Shown piece after piece: positions 1 to 9,391 of a DNA stretch of 64,000 nucleotides. Below the pieces are notes generated by a model that did not search any database, was not told the DNA's origin, and was given only the letters and a program-made list of their open reading frames with translations. How positions within the stretch are numbered: position 1 is the stretch's first letter; each line of letters opens with the position of its first letter. The position numbers and the translations under genes are program-made. This stretch comes from Vicingaceae bacterium (GTDB lineage Bacteria; Bacteroidota; Bacteroidia; Flavobacteriales_E; Vicingaceae), in contig JAOKVV010000001.1 in assembly GCA_028336925.1 (NCBI GenBank), positions 62,001 to 126,000 on the forward strand, written 5' to 3'.

Positions 1-594
1 ATGGCTGATTGGATTTCTGTTTTTTCCAAAGTAAAAGCACCACATGGAGTTTATTCTGTCTTTGGGAACCATGATTATGGAGATTATGTAGCATGGGATT
101 CTCCACAGCAAAAGGCAAAGAATTTAATTGATTTAGCCGCTATGCAAAAAGCTATGGGTTGGAAGTTGCTAATGAATGAAAATAAGATTATTGAAGTAAA
201 CGGGGAGCAAATTGCGGTAGTTGGTATAGAAAATTGGGGAGCAAAAGCACGCTTTCCAAAGTATGGTAAACTTTCAGAGGCTATAAAAGGAACAGAAAAT
301 ATAGCAATCAAACTACTATTATCTCATGATCCAAGCCATTGGCAAGCTGAGGTGCTTCCGCTATTCCCTGATATATCTGCTATGTTCTCAGGACATACAC
401 ATGGCATGCAGTTTGGTGTAGATATTCCTGGTATAAAATGGAGTCCTGTACAATATGTTTATGATGAATGGGCAGGATTGTATCAACAAAAAGGACAATA
501 TTTGTACGTCAATAGAGGTTTTGGCTATATTGGTTACCCCGGTAGAATTGGAATGCCTCCTGAAATAACGACCATAGAACTAGTAAGTGCTTGA
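1..594 (+). CDS. Metallophosphoesterase, C-terminal part (cut by window edge)
   Basis: This is the last 197 codons of a calcineurin-like metallophosphoesterase. Base 1 happens to be an in-frame Met, but the gene must begin upstream because the N-terminal D-x-H and GD metal-binding motifs are missing. Three later motifs of the family are visible: GNHDYGDY (residues 22-29), SHDP (108-111) and SGHTHG (130-135). The order and spacing fit the YkuE-like membrane-associated branch, whose members hydrolyse phosphoesters with two metal ions. The substrate cannot be told from this part. The DUF2141 gene starts 4 bases after the stop, so the two are probably co-transcribed. Confidence 0.85.
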   Translation: MADWISVFSKVKAPHGVYSVFGNHDYGDYVAWDSPQQKAKNLIDLAAMQKAMGWKLLMNENKIIEVNGEQIAVVGIENWGAKARFPKYGKLSEAIKGTENIAIKLLLSHDPSHWQAEVLPLFPDISAMFSGHTHGMQFGVDIPGIKWSPVQYVYDEWAGLYQQKGQYLYVNRGFGYIGYPGRIGMPPEITTIELVSA

Positions 595-598
595 ATAA

Positions 599-1045
599 AT
601 GAAACAATTTCTTAAAAGTTTATCTATAATTACCTTTCTTGCACTGGTCATGACTTCACTTACCTCAAATAAGGTTAGTAATCTGACTATTCGTATTGAA
701 AATATTCAACAGCAAGACGGAACTATTAGTATTATTATTTTCAAAAGTGATGATGGTTGGCTCAACGAGTACAAAAAAGCTTATTTTGCTAAAGGGACAC
801 CCGCAAACTCCTCCGTTGTAGTTCAGCAAATTAAAGGCATACCCTATGGCACTTATGCTGTAGCTGTTCTCCACGATATAAATGATAATAAAATTGCTGA
901 TAAATCGATAATAGGGATTCCTCAGGAACCATTCGGTTTTTCAAATTATCCAAAAATTACTTTCGGGGTTCCAGATTTTAAGGATGTTTCATTTCAAGTA
1001 AATGCTCCCAATCAAGAAATTGTTATCAAAATGATGGAGATTTAA
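599..1045 (+). CDS. DUF2141 domain secreted protein
   Basis: A 148-residue protein with an N-terminal hydrophobic export segment (about residues 5-23), followed by one beta-rich domain. The blocks DGTISIIIF, IPYGTYAVAVLHDIND-NK and GIPQEPFGFSN are typical of DUF2141, a small periplasmic or surface domain of unknown function common in Bacteroidota. The length matches the family. It follows the phosphoesterase by 4 bases. Its TAA stop overlaps the stop of the convergent PhoD-like gene by 4 bases, so there is no room for a terminator between them. No function is assigned. Confidence 0.85.
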   Translation: MKQFLKSLSIITFLALVMTSLTSNKVSNLTIRIENIQQQDGTISIIIFKSDDGWLNEYKKAYFAKGTPANSSVVVQQIKGIPYGTYAVAVLHDINDNKIADKSIIGIPQEPFGFSNYPKITFGVPDFKDVSFQVNAPNQEIVIKMMEI

Positions 1046-2331
1046 AAACGCGCTATTTTTTTGCTCCATTCTAATTTACCTTCATGGTTATAAATTAGAA
1101 CTTCCATTACTCTTTTCTCCAAACTTCCTGAAAACTCTAATATCGCAAAGTTATTAGCAGCAGTGTGTGTGCCTTCTACTCTTAATGTATTCGGTTCATC
1201 TATGGTGTTATAATACTTAGCCGTAAGTGGTGAAACGGTTAAATCATAAACAGCTGTTGAATCTGTCATTTTTAAATAGCTCAGTTCCGTTTTATGCCGA
1301 TCACCTGTGACAAAAACTACTCCTTTGATTCCTTCTTCTTGAATTCGTTTTAGCAAAAAATCACGTTCTTCTGGGAATGTAGCATAGTTTTCATATACTG
1401 CTGCAGTATTGAGTATTTGACCACCTACTGCAACTAATTTAAAAGGTGCACTGCTGTATTTTAGCGCATCAATTAACCACTCTATTTGTGGGTTGCCCAA
1501 CATTTCTTTTGTGCCTGTAGCTCTATTGTTCGCATTTCTGTGGTATCGATTGTCCAATAGGAAAAAGTCAACATCGTTATATTCAAAAGCTGATGTAATG
1601 CCTGGTTGACCATTCACACCAAAAAATTGGTTTCCCCAGTACGATTTGAATACTTCTAAGCTATTGGCTTTTCCTACATAACTTCCATCCGCATCATTAG
1701 GCCCAAAATCATGATCATCCCAAATGGCGTAATGGTGCGCAGCTGCCAATAGTGGCTGTAATTCTTTGGTAGCTCTATCTGCAGAGAACCGATAGTAGGT
1801 CGCTGCTTTAGAATACAAATCTGCATCTCTTAAATAGAAATTATCACCCAGCCACAGCATCATTTCAGGTTTTTTTTCTACAATTTGATTAAAAATGCCA
1901 TAATTTCTGCCGTATGGCTCGCCTGGCCTATCATATTGTTTTTCATTTAAATAGGCGCAACTTCCTAAGGCCATTTTAAACATAGGTGGATCTGTTCGGT
2001 GCTGCCAGTTAGACTGGGTTGTGAATTGACAAGTTGCTGAGGTATAGTTTTCCCGTGGAATAATTATTTGGTAGTTATAAGTAGTTCCTGGTTCTAATAA
2101 GTCGGTTATAAACTTTATGGTGTTGCTTGATTCCTTAATTGCTGAAGCGTTAATTTTTATAGTATCAGAATTGTTCCAATAGGCTAACTCTGCTTCTCCG
2201 GAGTTTTCCAATTCTACCCAAACCAATACTTCCCGTATGTTATTATAGCCGAGCATTGGGCCAGATTTTATCTGAGCAGTTGCTGAAAGTGAGATAAATA
2301 AAGAAGCGTAAAGAAGTGCTTTTCGAATCAT
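1042..2331 (-). CDS. PhoD-like alkaline phosphatase D family protein
   Basis: A 429-residue exported phosphoesterase. Residues 1-19 are a signal peptide ending in ATAQ. An N-terminal beta domain of about 95 residues follows, as in PhoD proteins, and then the metallophosphatase domain. Metal and active-site motifs are visible: ALGSCAY, WLGDNFYLRD, IWDDHDFGPND and VFVTGDRHKTEL. PhoD enzymes use Fe/Ca to cleave phosphomono- or diesters in the periplasm, but the substrate here is unknown. There is no tight partner: it converges with the DUF2141 gene and is separated by 256 bases from the antiporter upstream. The start is the ATG directly before the signal peptide. Confidence 0.87.
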   Translation of the reverse strand: MIRKALLYASLFISLSATAQIKSGPMLGYNNIREVLVWVELENSGEAELAYWNNSDTIKINASAIKESSNTIKFITDLLEPGTTYNYQIIIPRENYTSATCQFTTQSNWQHRTDPPMFKMALGSCAYLNEKQYDRPGEPYGRNYGIFNQIVEKKPEMMLWLGDNFYLRDADLYSKAATYYRFSADRATKELQPLLAAAHHYAIWDDHDFGPNDADGSYVGKANSLEVFKSYWGNQFFGVNGQPGITSAFEYNDVDFFLLDNRYHRNANNRATGTKEMLGNPQIEWLIDALKYSSAPFKLVAVGGQILNTAAVYENYATFPEERDFLLKRIQEEGIKGVVFVTGDRHKTELSYLKMTDSTAVYDLTVSPLTAKYYNTIDEPNTLRVEGTHTAANNFAILEFSGSLEKRVMEVLIYNHEGKLEWSKKIARF

Positions 2332-2435
2332 TGTTTTTTTACAAGAATACGCCTGAATTCTAATTGTTGCAAAGGATAGATGTTAGTATTTTGTTAAGAG
2401 AGGTGTTGTTGGTAATAGATGAGCAAATTTTTTAG

Positions 2436-2485
2436 ATCTAACAGATTTTTACTTGTCTGCCATTTCGGAAGAAATCCTGTTAGAT
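2436..2485. repeat. Imperfect inverted repeat in the gap between antiporter and PhoD-like genes
   Basis: ATCTAACAGATTT (2436-2448) and AAATCCTGTTAGAT (2472-2485) are complementary except for one extra C in the right arm, with 23 bases between them. It could be a transcript hairpin downstream of the antiporter gene or a copy of a dispersed element. There is no T-run on the antiporter's strand that would make it a classical terminator. Nothing else is recognisable in the 256-base gap. Confidence 0.35.
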
Positions 2486-2587
2486 TTAATTCCGTTTAAA
2501 ACATCACTAGATAGATTTAAAATTGAAATGCGAACTTTCCGATGGTCAGTATAGGTCAGATTACTAACCCTCTGAGAGTTGATCAGA

Positions 2588-3901
2588 TTATGTCTCATCA
2601 ATTAGATCATCTTTCTTTTCAGGGTTTTGCTCTACCACAGGCATAGATTCTACTTCATTCTCCACCTTTGGGCCATAAATAAATGACATATCTTCTACCG
2701 GTTCTATGCGCTTTCCACTAGCTACTAAAGAAACTGCCATGATAATACAGCTGATAATAATGGTGTATAATAAAATTCCTGAATCGAAATTATCAACTTG
2801 GTATTCAGCAGGAATGGCAAAGAATAATAAAATAGTGATCAATCCTCTAGGAGCTAAGAACAGCTGAGGTAAAATATCTCGCTGAACGAATAGCTTTAGC
2901 ATTATAAATCGAATAATATAGAGGCCTAACAATATAAGCACACTGATAAGCGCTACTTTCTGATTGAATAATGATTGAAGGGTAATGGTAATTCCAAATA
3001 GCACAAAAAAGAACGTACGAACCACAAATGCACTTTCTACTGTAACTATGTGAAACTCATGAGAGACTTTTTTTAATGAGTCCTTATTGATCCATTTCTT
3101 CATAAATCCTCTAAAGAAGATTTTGTAATTATTGAGCACTAAACCAAATACAAGAATAATAATCAAAGAAGATAAGTGGAAGAGCTTGCCAACAGAGTAG
3201 AGCATTAGCAATACAGCAATTAGCAAAAATAGCTTCACGCTAGAATTGAGTTTTTGGAAAATTAACACTAATGCATAGCTGATTATCAGCGATAATACGA
3301 CTGTAATACCAATATTTGAAATAACATCTAATACAATTAGTTTCGTGCTTTCTGTTTCGGCATTTCCAGTAAGAAAATAGAAAAGCATAATTCCCAAAAT
3401 ATCAGAGAACGTACCTTCGTATACCATAAACTCTTTTTTCTCGGTGCTCAATCCGCCTACACTTGGGATAATAATAGCACTACTCATAACGGAAAGCGGC
3501 ACGGCATAAAGAATAGAAGTAAATACACTATCAATTAAAAAGAAGTTAATAATATATGCCAGAACAGCCACTGAGCCCAACAGTGAAAGGAGAGCTACAG
3601 TAAATGACTTCCATATAGTTGCCCATTTTTCTTTGGTTAACTCTAGGTCTAATGCAGCTTCTAAAACAATCATTATTAAACCAATAATTCCTAGGAGTTC
3701 TAAAGCATTAAAAAGTTGCCCCTCAGGAACTTTTAGCTCTATCACATTCATGCCTTGCTTGGCTAAAATCCCCAACACGATAAGCAATAACACGCTTGGA
3801 ATATTGGTTTTCTGAGAAATGATATTAAAAAAATAGGAAAGTATAATTACTAGGCTTATTCCGATTATAGCAGTATAAGGCCCAATGATTTGCATGATCA
3901 T
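2588..3901 (-). CDS. Cation:proton antiporter (Na+/H+ exchanger family)
   Basis: A 437-residue inner-membrane protein with about 11-12 hydrophobic segments up to residue 400, then a hydrophilic acidic tail. The overall pattern fits the CPA1/CPA2 Na+/H+ exchanger fold. The region corresponding to the ion site reads MSSAIIIPSVGG, then EGTFSDILG, so the familiar TDP and ND motifs are altered: no Asp in the first, and Ser-Asp instead of Asn-Asp in the second. The transported ion is therefore uncertain. The unknown secreted protein upstream stops 3 bases before this start, so they are co-transcribed. The start is the ATG at 3901; a second ATG follows two codons later. Confidence 0.8.
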   Translation of the reverse strand: MIMQIIGPYTAIIGISLVIILSYFFNIISQKTNIPSVLLLIVLGILAKQGMNVIELKVPEGQLFNALELLGIIGLIMIVLEAALDLELTKEKWATIWKSFTVALLSLLGSVAVLAYIINFFLIDSVFTSILYAVPLSVMSSAIIIPSVGGLSTEKKEFMVYEGTFSDILGIMLFYFLTGNAETESTKLIVLDVISNIGITVVLSLIISYALVLIFQKLNSSVKLFLLIAVLLMLYSVGKLFHLSSLIIILVFGLVLNNYKIFFRGFMKKWINKDSLKKVSHEFHIVTVESAFVVRTFFFVLFGITITLQSLFNQKVALISVLILLGLYIIRFIMLKLFVQRDILPQLFLAPRGLITILLFFAIPAEYQVDNFDSGILLYTIIISCIIMAVSLVASGKRIEPVEDMSFIYGPKVENEVESMPVVEQNPEKKDDLIDET

Positions 3902-3904
3902 AGA

Positions 3905-4708
3905 TTAATTATTAGGAGTTGTGATGGTGTTTATTTGTTCATAAATACCTGTTGCTAAAATAGGGAAATATTTGGTCGTAATGTCATCGATTTTATTTTC
4001 GCGGGAAGGAAACTTGGATTTAGAGATGCCTTTGGCTATTATTATTCCCTCTTTTGTAAATAAGGTATAATGTACTTTCGCCTCTCGGTCATATTCCCCT
4101 GTTTGCATCGTTGTAAAATCGCCATAAATATTTCTAAACTCTAGTTGATTAATGAACAAATATAGTTTTGCTTGATGCTTGTTATATAGGCTGTCTAATA
4201 GGGTTTTGTTGGTTATTTCAGCATTCATAAAGCGCTCTTCAGCAACTCTATTAGTTACTATTTGGCCGCCAAAATCTGCTTCTTCTTTTTTGAACGATTT
4301 TTTTAATTTTCCTTTGAAAGCAGCTGACTTTTCTTCCAAATTACTTTTTTCTTCAGCAGGTAAAACTTCATAGTTTAGCTTACGCGATCTGAATATATGC
4401 GTTAAATCTTGTTCTATTTCATCATCAAAAAAGTAGAAGGAAAGTACATTGTACCGTTCATTAAAAGCTTGATAAAGATGAAAGTCTAATGCTTTCGCAA
4501 ATTCATTTTTCATCTCTTTTGCACTCAGCTTACTTTCCTTTATTAGTTGTTTATCTATTTCAGAGATGTACATAAAGGGTTCAAATGGAATCAATAAAAC
4601 AGCTGCTTTATCAGCAGAAGCTCCTCCATTAAATTGCATGGTTCCACTTTGAGAAAATATAGATAGGTTAAAAATAACCATACCAAAGAGTAAACTAATC
4701 GCTTTCAT
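3905..4708 (-). CDS. Unknown secreted protein
   Basis: A 267-residue protein that I do not recognise. The frame can be read from a TTG at 4750, but the ATG at 4708 begins a clean signal peptide (MKAISLLFGM... ending FSQ) and is preferred. The mature part is mixed alpha/beta and rich in charged residues, with a Lys/Glu-rich stretch near the middle and no Cys or clear catalytic motif. The C-terminal half has beta patterns such as LYLFINQLEF and VHYTLFTKEG. It lies 3 bases upstream of the antiporter and about 90 bases downstream of rseP, so an envelope or ion-stress role is possible but only inferred from neighbours. Confidence 0.7.
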   Translation of the reverse strand: MKAISLLFGMVIFNLSIFSQSGTMQFNGGASADKAAVLLIPFEPFMYISEIDKQLIKESKLSAKEMKNEFAKALDFHLYQAFNERYNVLSFYFFDDEIEQDLTHIFRSRKLNYEVLPAEEKSNLEEKSAAFKGKLKKSFKKEEADFGGQIVTNRVAEERFMNAEITNKTLLDSLYNKHQAKLYLFINQLEFRNIYGDFTTMQTGEYDREAKVHYTLFTKEGIIIAKGISKSKFPSRENKIDDITTKYFPILATGIYEQINTITTPNN

Positions 4709-4801
4709 TATACCAATTGTTTGATTCAAAATTAACTTTATAATCTCCAATTGAGGTGAAATAATAAGGTACTTTAAAACAAGAAAATGTTAATAAGCTT
4801 G

Positions 4802-6121
4802 TTATTGAAACAAACGCAGAATATCGTTTCCATTAGCAAAAACCATTAGTGATAGTAAAATCACAAACCCAACAACCTGAGCATTTTCTAAAAACTTATC
4901 AGATGGTTTTTTACCACTTACGATTTCGTACAACAAAAATAATACATGACCACCATCTAAAGCAGGAATAGGTAGAATATTCATAATGGCTAAAATGATA
5001 GAAAGGAATGCAGTGAAATTCCAAAATCGTTGCCAGTCCCAAGTAGGGGAGAACGCTTTACCTATGCTTATAAATCCACCTAATGATTTGTACGCTTCTG
5101 TCTCTGGTTCAAAAACTAACTTCATTTGCTTAATGTAGTTGTCAAAAGAGTCATAGGCTTTGTTTACACCTGCAGGTATTGATTCTAACGCGCTAAATTC
5201 TTCTGTAGAAAAGGTGATTTGCTCATCCATTGGAGTTATTGCAAAACCCAATGTTCCATTTGATCGAACCGTTGCAGGCAATTCAATCATAGCGTTATTT
5301 CTGTTGACTTTTAAGATTACTGACTCGTTTGGACGCTCTTTTAGGTAACTAACTACATCTTGAAAAAATGGCGTAGAGCTATTATCAATTCCTAGTATAA
5401 TATCTTTTGGTAATAATCCTGCACTATCAGCCGGAGTATTTGGCGTAACTTCTTTTACCTCTGCTATTATAGCGGGCTCCAAGAAGCTTTTTTGATTTTT
5501 TATTAAACCTGAAATCGTTCCATCGGGAAGCGTGATATCTTCCTGTTTTTGATTTCGCTCTATGGTAACTTGCTTTGCATTGTTGATTAGAATATTCATC
5601 TGAATATCACTAAATTTTTCTATTTTTTCACCGTCAACTGCTAAAATCTTGTCCCCACTTTTTAGCCCCATGTTTACTGCCACACTGTCTGCGTAAACAC
5701 CGTACTTTAAGCCTTCTGTAGCAATGTACTCATTACCCCAAGTAAATAAAATACCTGCGTAGATTACAATTCCGAGGATTACATTCACGATTACACCACC
5801 TAGCATAATAATTAGTCGCTGCCAAGCTGGTTTGGACCTAAATTCCCAAGGCTTTGGCTCTTCCTTCATTTGCTCCTTATCCATCGATTCATCGATCATT
5901 CCGGCAATTTTCACGTAGCCACCAAGCGGCAACCAACCAATTCCGTATTCTGTTTCACCCTTTTTGAATTTGAAGAGTGAGAACCATGGATCAAAGAAAA
6001 GATAAAACTTTTCTACTTTGGTTTTGAATAATTTAGCAGGTATAAAGTGACCAAGCTCATGTAAGATTACGAGAATTGATAAACTCAAAATGAGCTGTGC
6101 GGCTTGAATAAGTACTTCCAT
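4802..6121 (-). CDS. rseP: RIP metalloprotease RseP (site-2 protease family)
   Basis: An intramembrane zinc protease of 439 residues counted from the ATG at 6121. The open frame continues upstream only to a TTG at 6145, without a better start. The HELGH zinc site lies at residues 21-25 in the first membrane helix. The second conserved motif, PALDGGH, lies in a C-terminal helix. Two PDZ regions sit between the membrane segments (motifs GLKSGDKILAVDG and GLLPKDIILGID). In other bacteria RseP cleaves anti-sigma factors and leftover signal peptides. The antiporter group lies downstream and dxr upstream; dxr-rseP adjacency is common in bacteria. Confidence 0.92.
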   Translation of the reverse strand: MEVLIQAAQLILSLSILVILHELGHFIPAKLFKTKVEKFYLFFDPWFSLFKFKKGETEYGIGWLPLGGYVKIAGMIDESMDKEQMKEEPKPWEFRSKPAWQRLIIMLGGVIVNVILGIVIYAGILFTWGNEYIATEGLKYGVYADSVAVNMGLKSGDKILAVDGEKIEKFSDIQMNILINNAKQVTIERNQKQEDITLPDGTISGLIKNQKSFLEPAIIAEVKEVTPNTPADSAGLLPKDIILGIDNSSTPFFQDVVSYLKERPNESVILKVNRNNAMIELPATVRSNGTLGFAITPMDEQITFSTEEFSALESIPAGVNKAYDSFDNYIKQMKLVFEPETEAYKSLGGFISIGKAFSPTWDWQRFWNFTAFLSIILAIMNILPIPALDGGHVLFLLYEIVSGKKPSDKFLENAQVVGFVILLSLMVFANGNDILRLFQ

Positions 6122-6198
6122 TATAATATAAAAATCAGAGGGCAAAATTAAGTATTCTACTTGCTAATCATGGCAGTAAAATAACAATCAATGTTAAA

Positions 6199-7374
6199 TT
6201 AAGGGTTTATCAATTCTTCAGCAATTCTTCTTGCCTCTGTATTGCTTTGAATATAATCATCTAAGGTTGGTTTTTTTACAAATGTCGCTTTCGCCATACA
6301 ATCAGCATTGATGCGTGCAATGTCCAAAAAACCAATTTTTTCATCCAAGAATGCTTTGTTGGTAATTTCATTAGCAGCGTTTAGGATACACGCTGCATTT
6401 CCTCCTCTATTCATGGCTTCGTAGGCCAAGTTGAGGTTTTGGAATGTCTCTGTATCTGCTTTTTCAAACGTTAGTTGTGGATAATCTAAAAAGTTAAATC
6501 GAGGAAAATCCGCATAAATCCGCTGTGGATAAGCCATGGCGTATTGAATCGGTAATTTCATGTCTGGCAATCCCATCTGGGCTTTCATGCTGCCATCCGT
6601 AAACTGCACGATGCTGTGTATAATAGATTGTGGATGCACGATCACGTCGATTTGCTCTGGTTTTAATTGGAACAACCATTTTGCTTCAATTACCTCTAAA
6701 CCTTTATTCATTAAAGTGGCGGAGTCGATGGTTATTTTAGCGCCCATTTCCCAGTTCGGATGTTTAAGAGCTTGAGCTCTTGTTACCGATTCTAATTGGG
6801 TTTTATCCCAACCTCTAAAAGGTCCACCAGAAGCAGTCAAGTAGATTTTTTCTATTGGATTATGAAATTCTCCTGCTAAGCATTGAAAAATTGCTGAATG
6901 TTCAGAATCTACAGGTAATAAAGGAACCCTATTTTTTGCAGCCAATTCTGTTACCAGATCTCCCGCTACTACCAATGTTTCTTTATTGGCTAAAGCAATG
7001 GCTTTTTTCGCAGCTATTGCGTTAAGCGTAGGTTTTAATCCTGCGTAACCAACAAGAGCGGTAAGTACCATGTCAATTTCTTCCATTTCCACCACTTGTT
7101 CTAAAGCGGCAGCGCCGGCATAGGTTTTTATATCATGCTCCCATAATGCATCAGAAATCTTTTTATATAAACTTTCATCACCTATTACTACTGCATTAGG
7201 TTTATATCGTATTGCTTGTTCGATTAGGAGGTCTGCTTGTGTATTGCTTGTAAGAACTTCAACCACAAATTTATCGGGATTTGCAGCGATAACATCTAAT
7301 GCTTGGGTACCTATGGAGCCTGTTGCGCCTAATATGGCAATGTGTTTTTTTTGTTTCTCTTCTTCTTTTTGCAT
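6199..7374 (-). CDS. dxr: 1-deoxy-D-xylulose 5-phosphate reductoisomerase
   Basis: A 391-residue cytosolic enzyme of the MEP isoprenoid pathway that converts DXP to 2-C-methyl-D-erythritol 4-phosphate with NADPH and a divalent metal. Visible motifs are the NADPH-binding LGATGSIGTQALDVI near the N-terminus, LANKETLV, PVDSEHSAIFQ, the flexible-loop region TASGGPFR, and KITIDSATLMNKGLEVIEA with metal and substrate residues. The length is normal and the domains are complete. The start is ATG at 7374, with a short lysine-rich lead. It is the first gene of the leftward group leading into rseP. The 270-base gap upstream is shared with the divergent peptidase gene. Confidence 0.96.
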   Translation of the reverse strand: MQKEEEKQKKHIAILGATGSIGTQALDVIAANPDKFVVEVLTSNTQADLLIEQAIRYKPNAVVIGDESLYKKISDALWEHDIKTYAGAAALEQVVEMEEIDMVLTALVGYAGLKPTLNAIAAKKAIALANKETLVVAGDLVTELAAKNRVPLLPVDSEHSAIFQCLAGEFHNPIEKIYLTASGGPFRGWDKTQLESVTRAQALKHPNWEMGAKITIDSATLMNKGLEVIEAKWLFQLKPEQIDVIVHPQSIIHSIVQFTDGSMKAQMGLPDMKLPIQYAMAYPQRIYADFPRFNFLDYPQLTFEKADTETFQNLNLAYEAMNRGGNAACILNAANEITNKAFLDEKIGFLDIARINADCMAKATFVKKPTLDDYIQSNTEARRIAEELINP

Positions 7375-7579
7375 AATCTACAAATTTGATAAAAATGATT
7401 TAACTATTATGTCTCTCACTGTGCTTTAATTCTTAACGAATCGTAATCGAGATAAAAACAAATAAAAAGTAGTTGATGTTTTGCTAGCTACTTTGTATTG
7501 ATATTAGCTGTAAACATCTCAATTGCATCAATAATTTACTATTTTATAGATATTTAAGGGCAAGAAGAAATGTTAAATA

Positions 7580-7610
7580 TTGGGCACTTTGTAATAATTA
7601 ATTAACTTTG
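7580..7610 (+). promoter_or_regulatory. Bacteroidota-type promoter for the M49-like peptidase gene
   Basis: TTG at 7580-7582, a 20-base spacer and TAACTTTG at 7603-7610 match the Bacteroidota housekeeping promoter pattern (-33 TTG, -7 TAnnTTTG). It predicts a transcript start near 7617 and a leader of about 28 bases before the ATG at 7645. Confidence 0.65.
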
Positions 7611-7644
7611 CGCTCAAATTTAACATATTACAAATAGCCTAAAA

Positions 7645-9312
7645 ATGAATAGATTAGTTATATTATCAATTTTCACTTTAATTGTGGTTGCACAAACTGC
7701 CTGTAATCAGTCTGAGGAAACCTCTGAACAAGATGTAAAAATGCTTGACACGACTGTAAGAGCTGATTTAGTAGAAGCAAGACCTGAGATATATGCCAAA
7801 GTAAAGTTGACGACTGACATTTCTGTTTTGTCAGAAAACGAGCAATTGGTTCTGCCTTATTTAATAAAAGCTGCCAAGTTAATGGATGAAATCTTTTGGG
7901 AAGAATCTATTCCGGAAAGTGTGCAAGTAGATATGGCTTCATTGACAGAAGAGCAAAACTTATTTTATGATTTAAATTATGGACCATGGGATCGACTTGA
8001 TAATTTTAACTCTTTTGTAAATGGAGTAGGGGAGAAACCACTTGGCGCAAACTTTTACCCTGCTTATATGACCAAGGAAGAGTTTGAATCTATGACTGAT
8101 GTCAATAAGAAAAGCCTGTATGCGGTGGTTAGAAGAAATGAAGAAGGAAAACTAATAACCATTCCATTTCATCAGTTTTTTGATCAACAATTAAAAGCGG
8201 CTGATTTATTAGATAGTGCTGCCGCAATTGCTACTGATGAAGAGTTGAAAAAGTACTTATCATTAAGAGCTAAGGCACTTAGAACAGATGAGTACGATGA
8301 ATCTGACATCGCATGGTTAAACATGCAGAACAATACCTTGGACTTAATAGTAGGACCAATTGAAAATTATGAAGATCGACTATTTGGCTATAAAGCAGCA
8401 CATGAAGCCTATGTTTTAGTTAAAGACAAGGTGTGGAGTGCAAAATTGGCGAAGTATGTTACATATTTAGAGGAATTGCAAGAAAACTTGCCCGTTGACC
8501 CAACTTACAAAGCAGAGAAGCCAGGAACTGATGCACAGTTGAATGCGTATGATGTAGTTTATTACGCAGGAGATTGTAATGGAGGAAGTAAAACAATAGC
8601 GGTGAATTTACCAAATGACGAAACCATTCAAAAAACGGTAGGGACTAGACGCTCACAGCTGAAAAATGCTATGCGTGCCAAGTTTGATCAGATTTTATTG
8701 CCTATTTCAGAAGTATTAATTGACTCAGCGCAGCGAAAACACATAACATTTGATGCGTTTTTTGCCAATACAATGTTCCATGAAGTAGCACACGGATTAG
8801 GGGTAAAAAATACCATTGACGGAAAGCAGACAGTGAGAGAAGCTCTAAAAGAAAAATACTCAGCATTAGAAGAAGGTAAAGCTGATATTTTAGGATTGTA
8901 TATGATTCATCAGTTACATGGTAAAAAAGTATATACCGATGGAGAATTGATTGACAACTATGTCACTTTTATGGCAAGTATTTTTAGATCAGTTCGTTTT
9001 GGAGCCGCTTCAGCACATGGGCAGGCAAACATGGTTCGATTTAATTTCTTTAAAGAAAAGGGAGCTTTTGTTTTAAATGAAAACGGTACTTACGCTGTAG
9101 CTTTTGATAAAATGACAGAAGCAATGAATGAATTATCAGCTATTATTTTGAAGTTGCAAGGCGATGGCGATTATGATGGTGTTGTAAAGTTATTACAAAC
9201 CCAAGGCGGCATCGACGATCAATTAAAAGCGGATTTGGAAAAATTAAACCAAGCAGGAATCCCTGTGGATATTTATTTTGAGCAAGGAGTAGAAGCTTTG
9301 GGATTGAATTAA
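7645..9312 (+). CDS. M49-like (dipeptidyl peptidase III-like) zinc peptidase lipoprotein
   Basis: A 555-residue lipoprotein with a hydrophobic signal ending in AQTAC-N. The zinc site reads HEVAHG (H379, E380, H383), followed about 30 residues later by EEGKAD (E409-D414). This spacing and the EE-x-K/R-A-D/E second motif match DPP III-like (M49) peptidases. The first motif, however, is the short HExxH rather than the HExxxH of classical DPP III, as in the Nudix-associated branch. Its probable role is hydrolysis of peptides at the cell surface or in the periplasm; substrate specificity is unknown. It is monocistronic, with a good promoter upstream and a hairpin downstream. Confidence 0.82.
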   Translation: MNRLVILSIFTLIVVAQTACNQSEETSEQDVKMLDTTVRADLVEARPEIYAKVKLTTDISVLSENEQLVLPYLIKAAKLMDEIFWEESIPESVQVDMASLTEEQNLFYDLNYGPWDRLDNFNSFVNGVGEKPLGANFYPAYMTKEEFESMTDVNKKSLYAVVRRNEEGKLITIPFHQFFDQQLKAADLLDSAAAIATDEELKKYLSLRAKALRTDEYDESDIAWLNMQNNTLDLIVGPIENYEDRLFGYKAAHEAYVLVKDKVWSAKLAKYVTYLEELQENLPVDPTYKAEKPGTDAQLNAYDVVYYAGDCNGGSKTIAVNLPNDETIQKTVGTRRSQLKNAMRAKFDQILLPISEVLIDSAQRKHITFDAFFANTMFHEVAHGLGVKNTIDGKQTVREALKEKYSALEEGKADILGLYMIHQLHGKKVYTDGELIDNYVTFMASIFRSVRFGAASAHGQANMVRFNFFKEKGAFVLNENGTYAVAFDKMTEAMNELSAIILKLQGDGDYDGVVKLLQTQGGIDDQLKADLEKLNQAGIPVDIYFEQGVEALGLN

Positions 9313-9338
9313 ATAACATAGAGAGAATAAAAAAACTA

Positions 9339-9366
9339 AAGAAGAGCGGTAGTTTTGCCGCTTCTT
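9339..9366 (+). terminator. Possible terminator after the M49-like gene
   Basis: AAGAA(GA)GCGG at 9339-9349 pairs with CCGCTTCTT at 9358-9366 across a TAGTTTTG loop, with a 2-base bulge. The downstream run is only weakly T-rich, so termination is tentative. Confidence 0.4.
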
Positions 9367-9391
9367 AATAAATTGGAACTGAATTAAAATA

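Noticed and set aside
6560-6775. Plus-strand open frame antisense to dxr
   Set aside because: dxr has full family motifs on the other strand and this frame has none.
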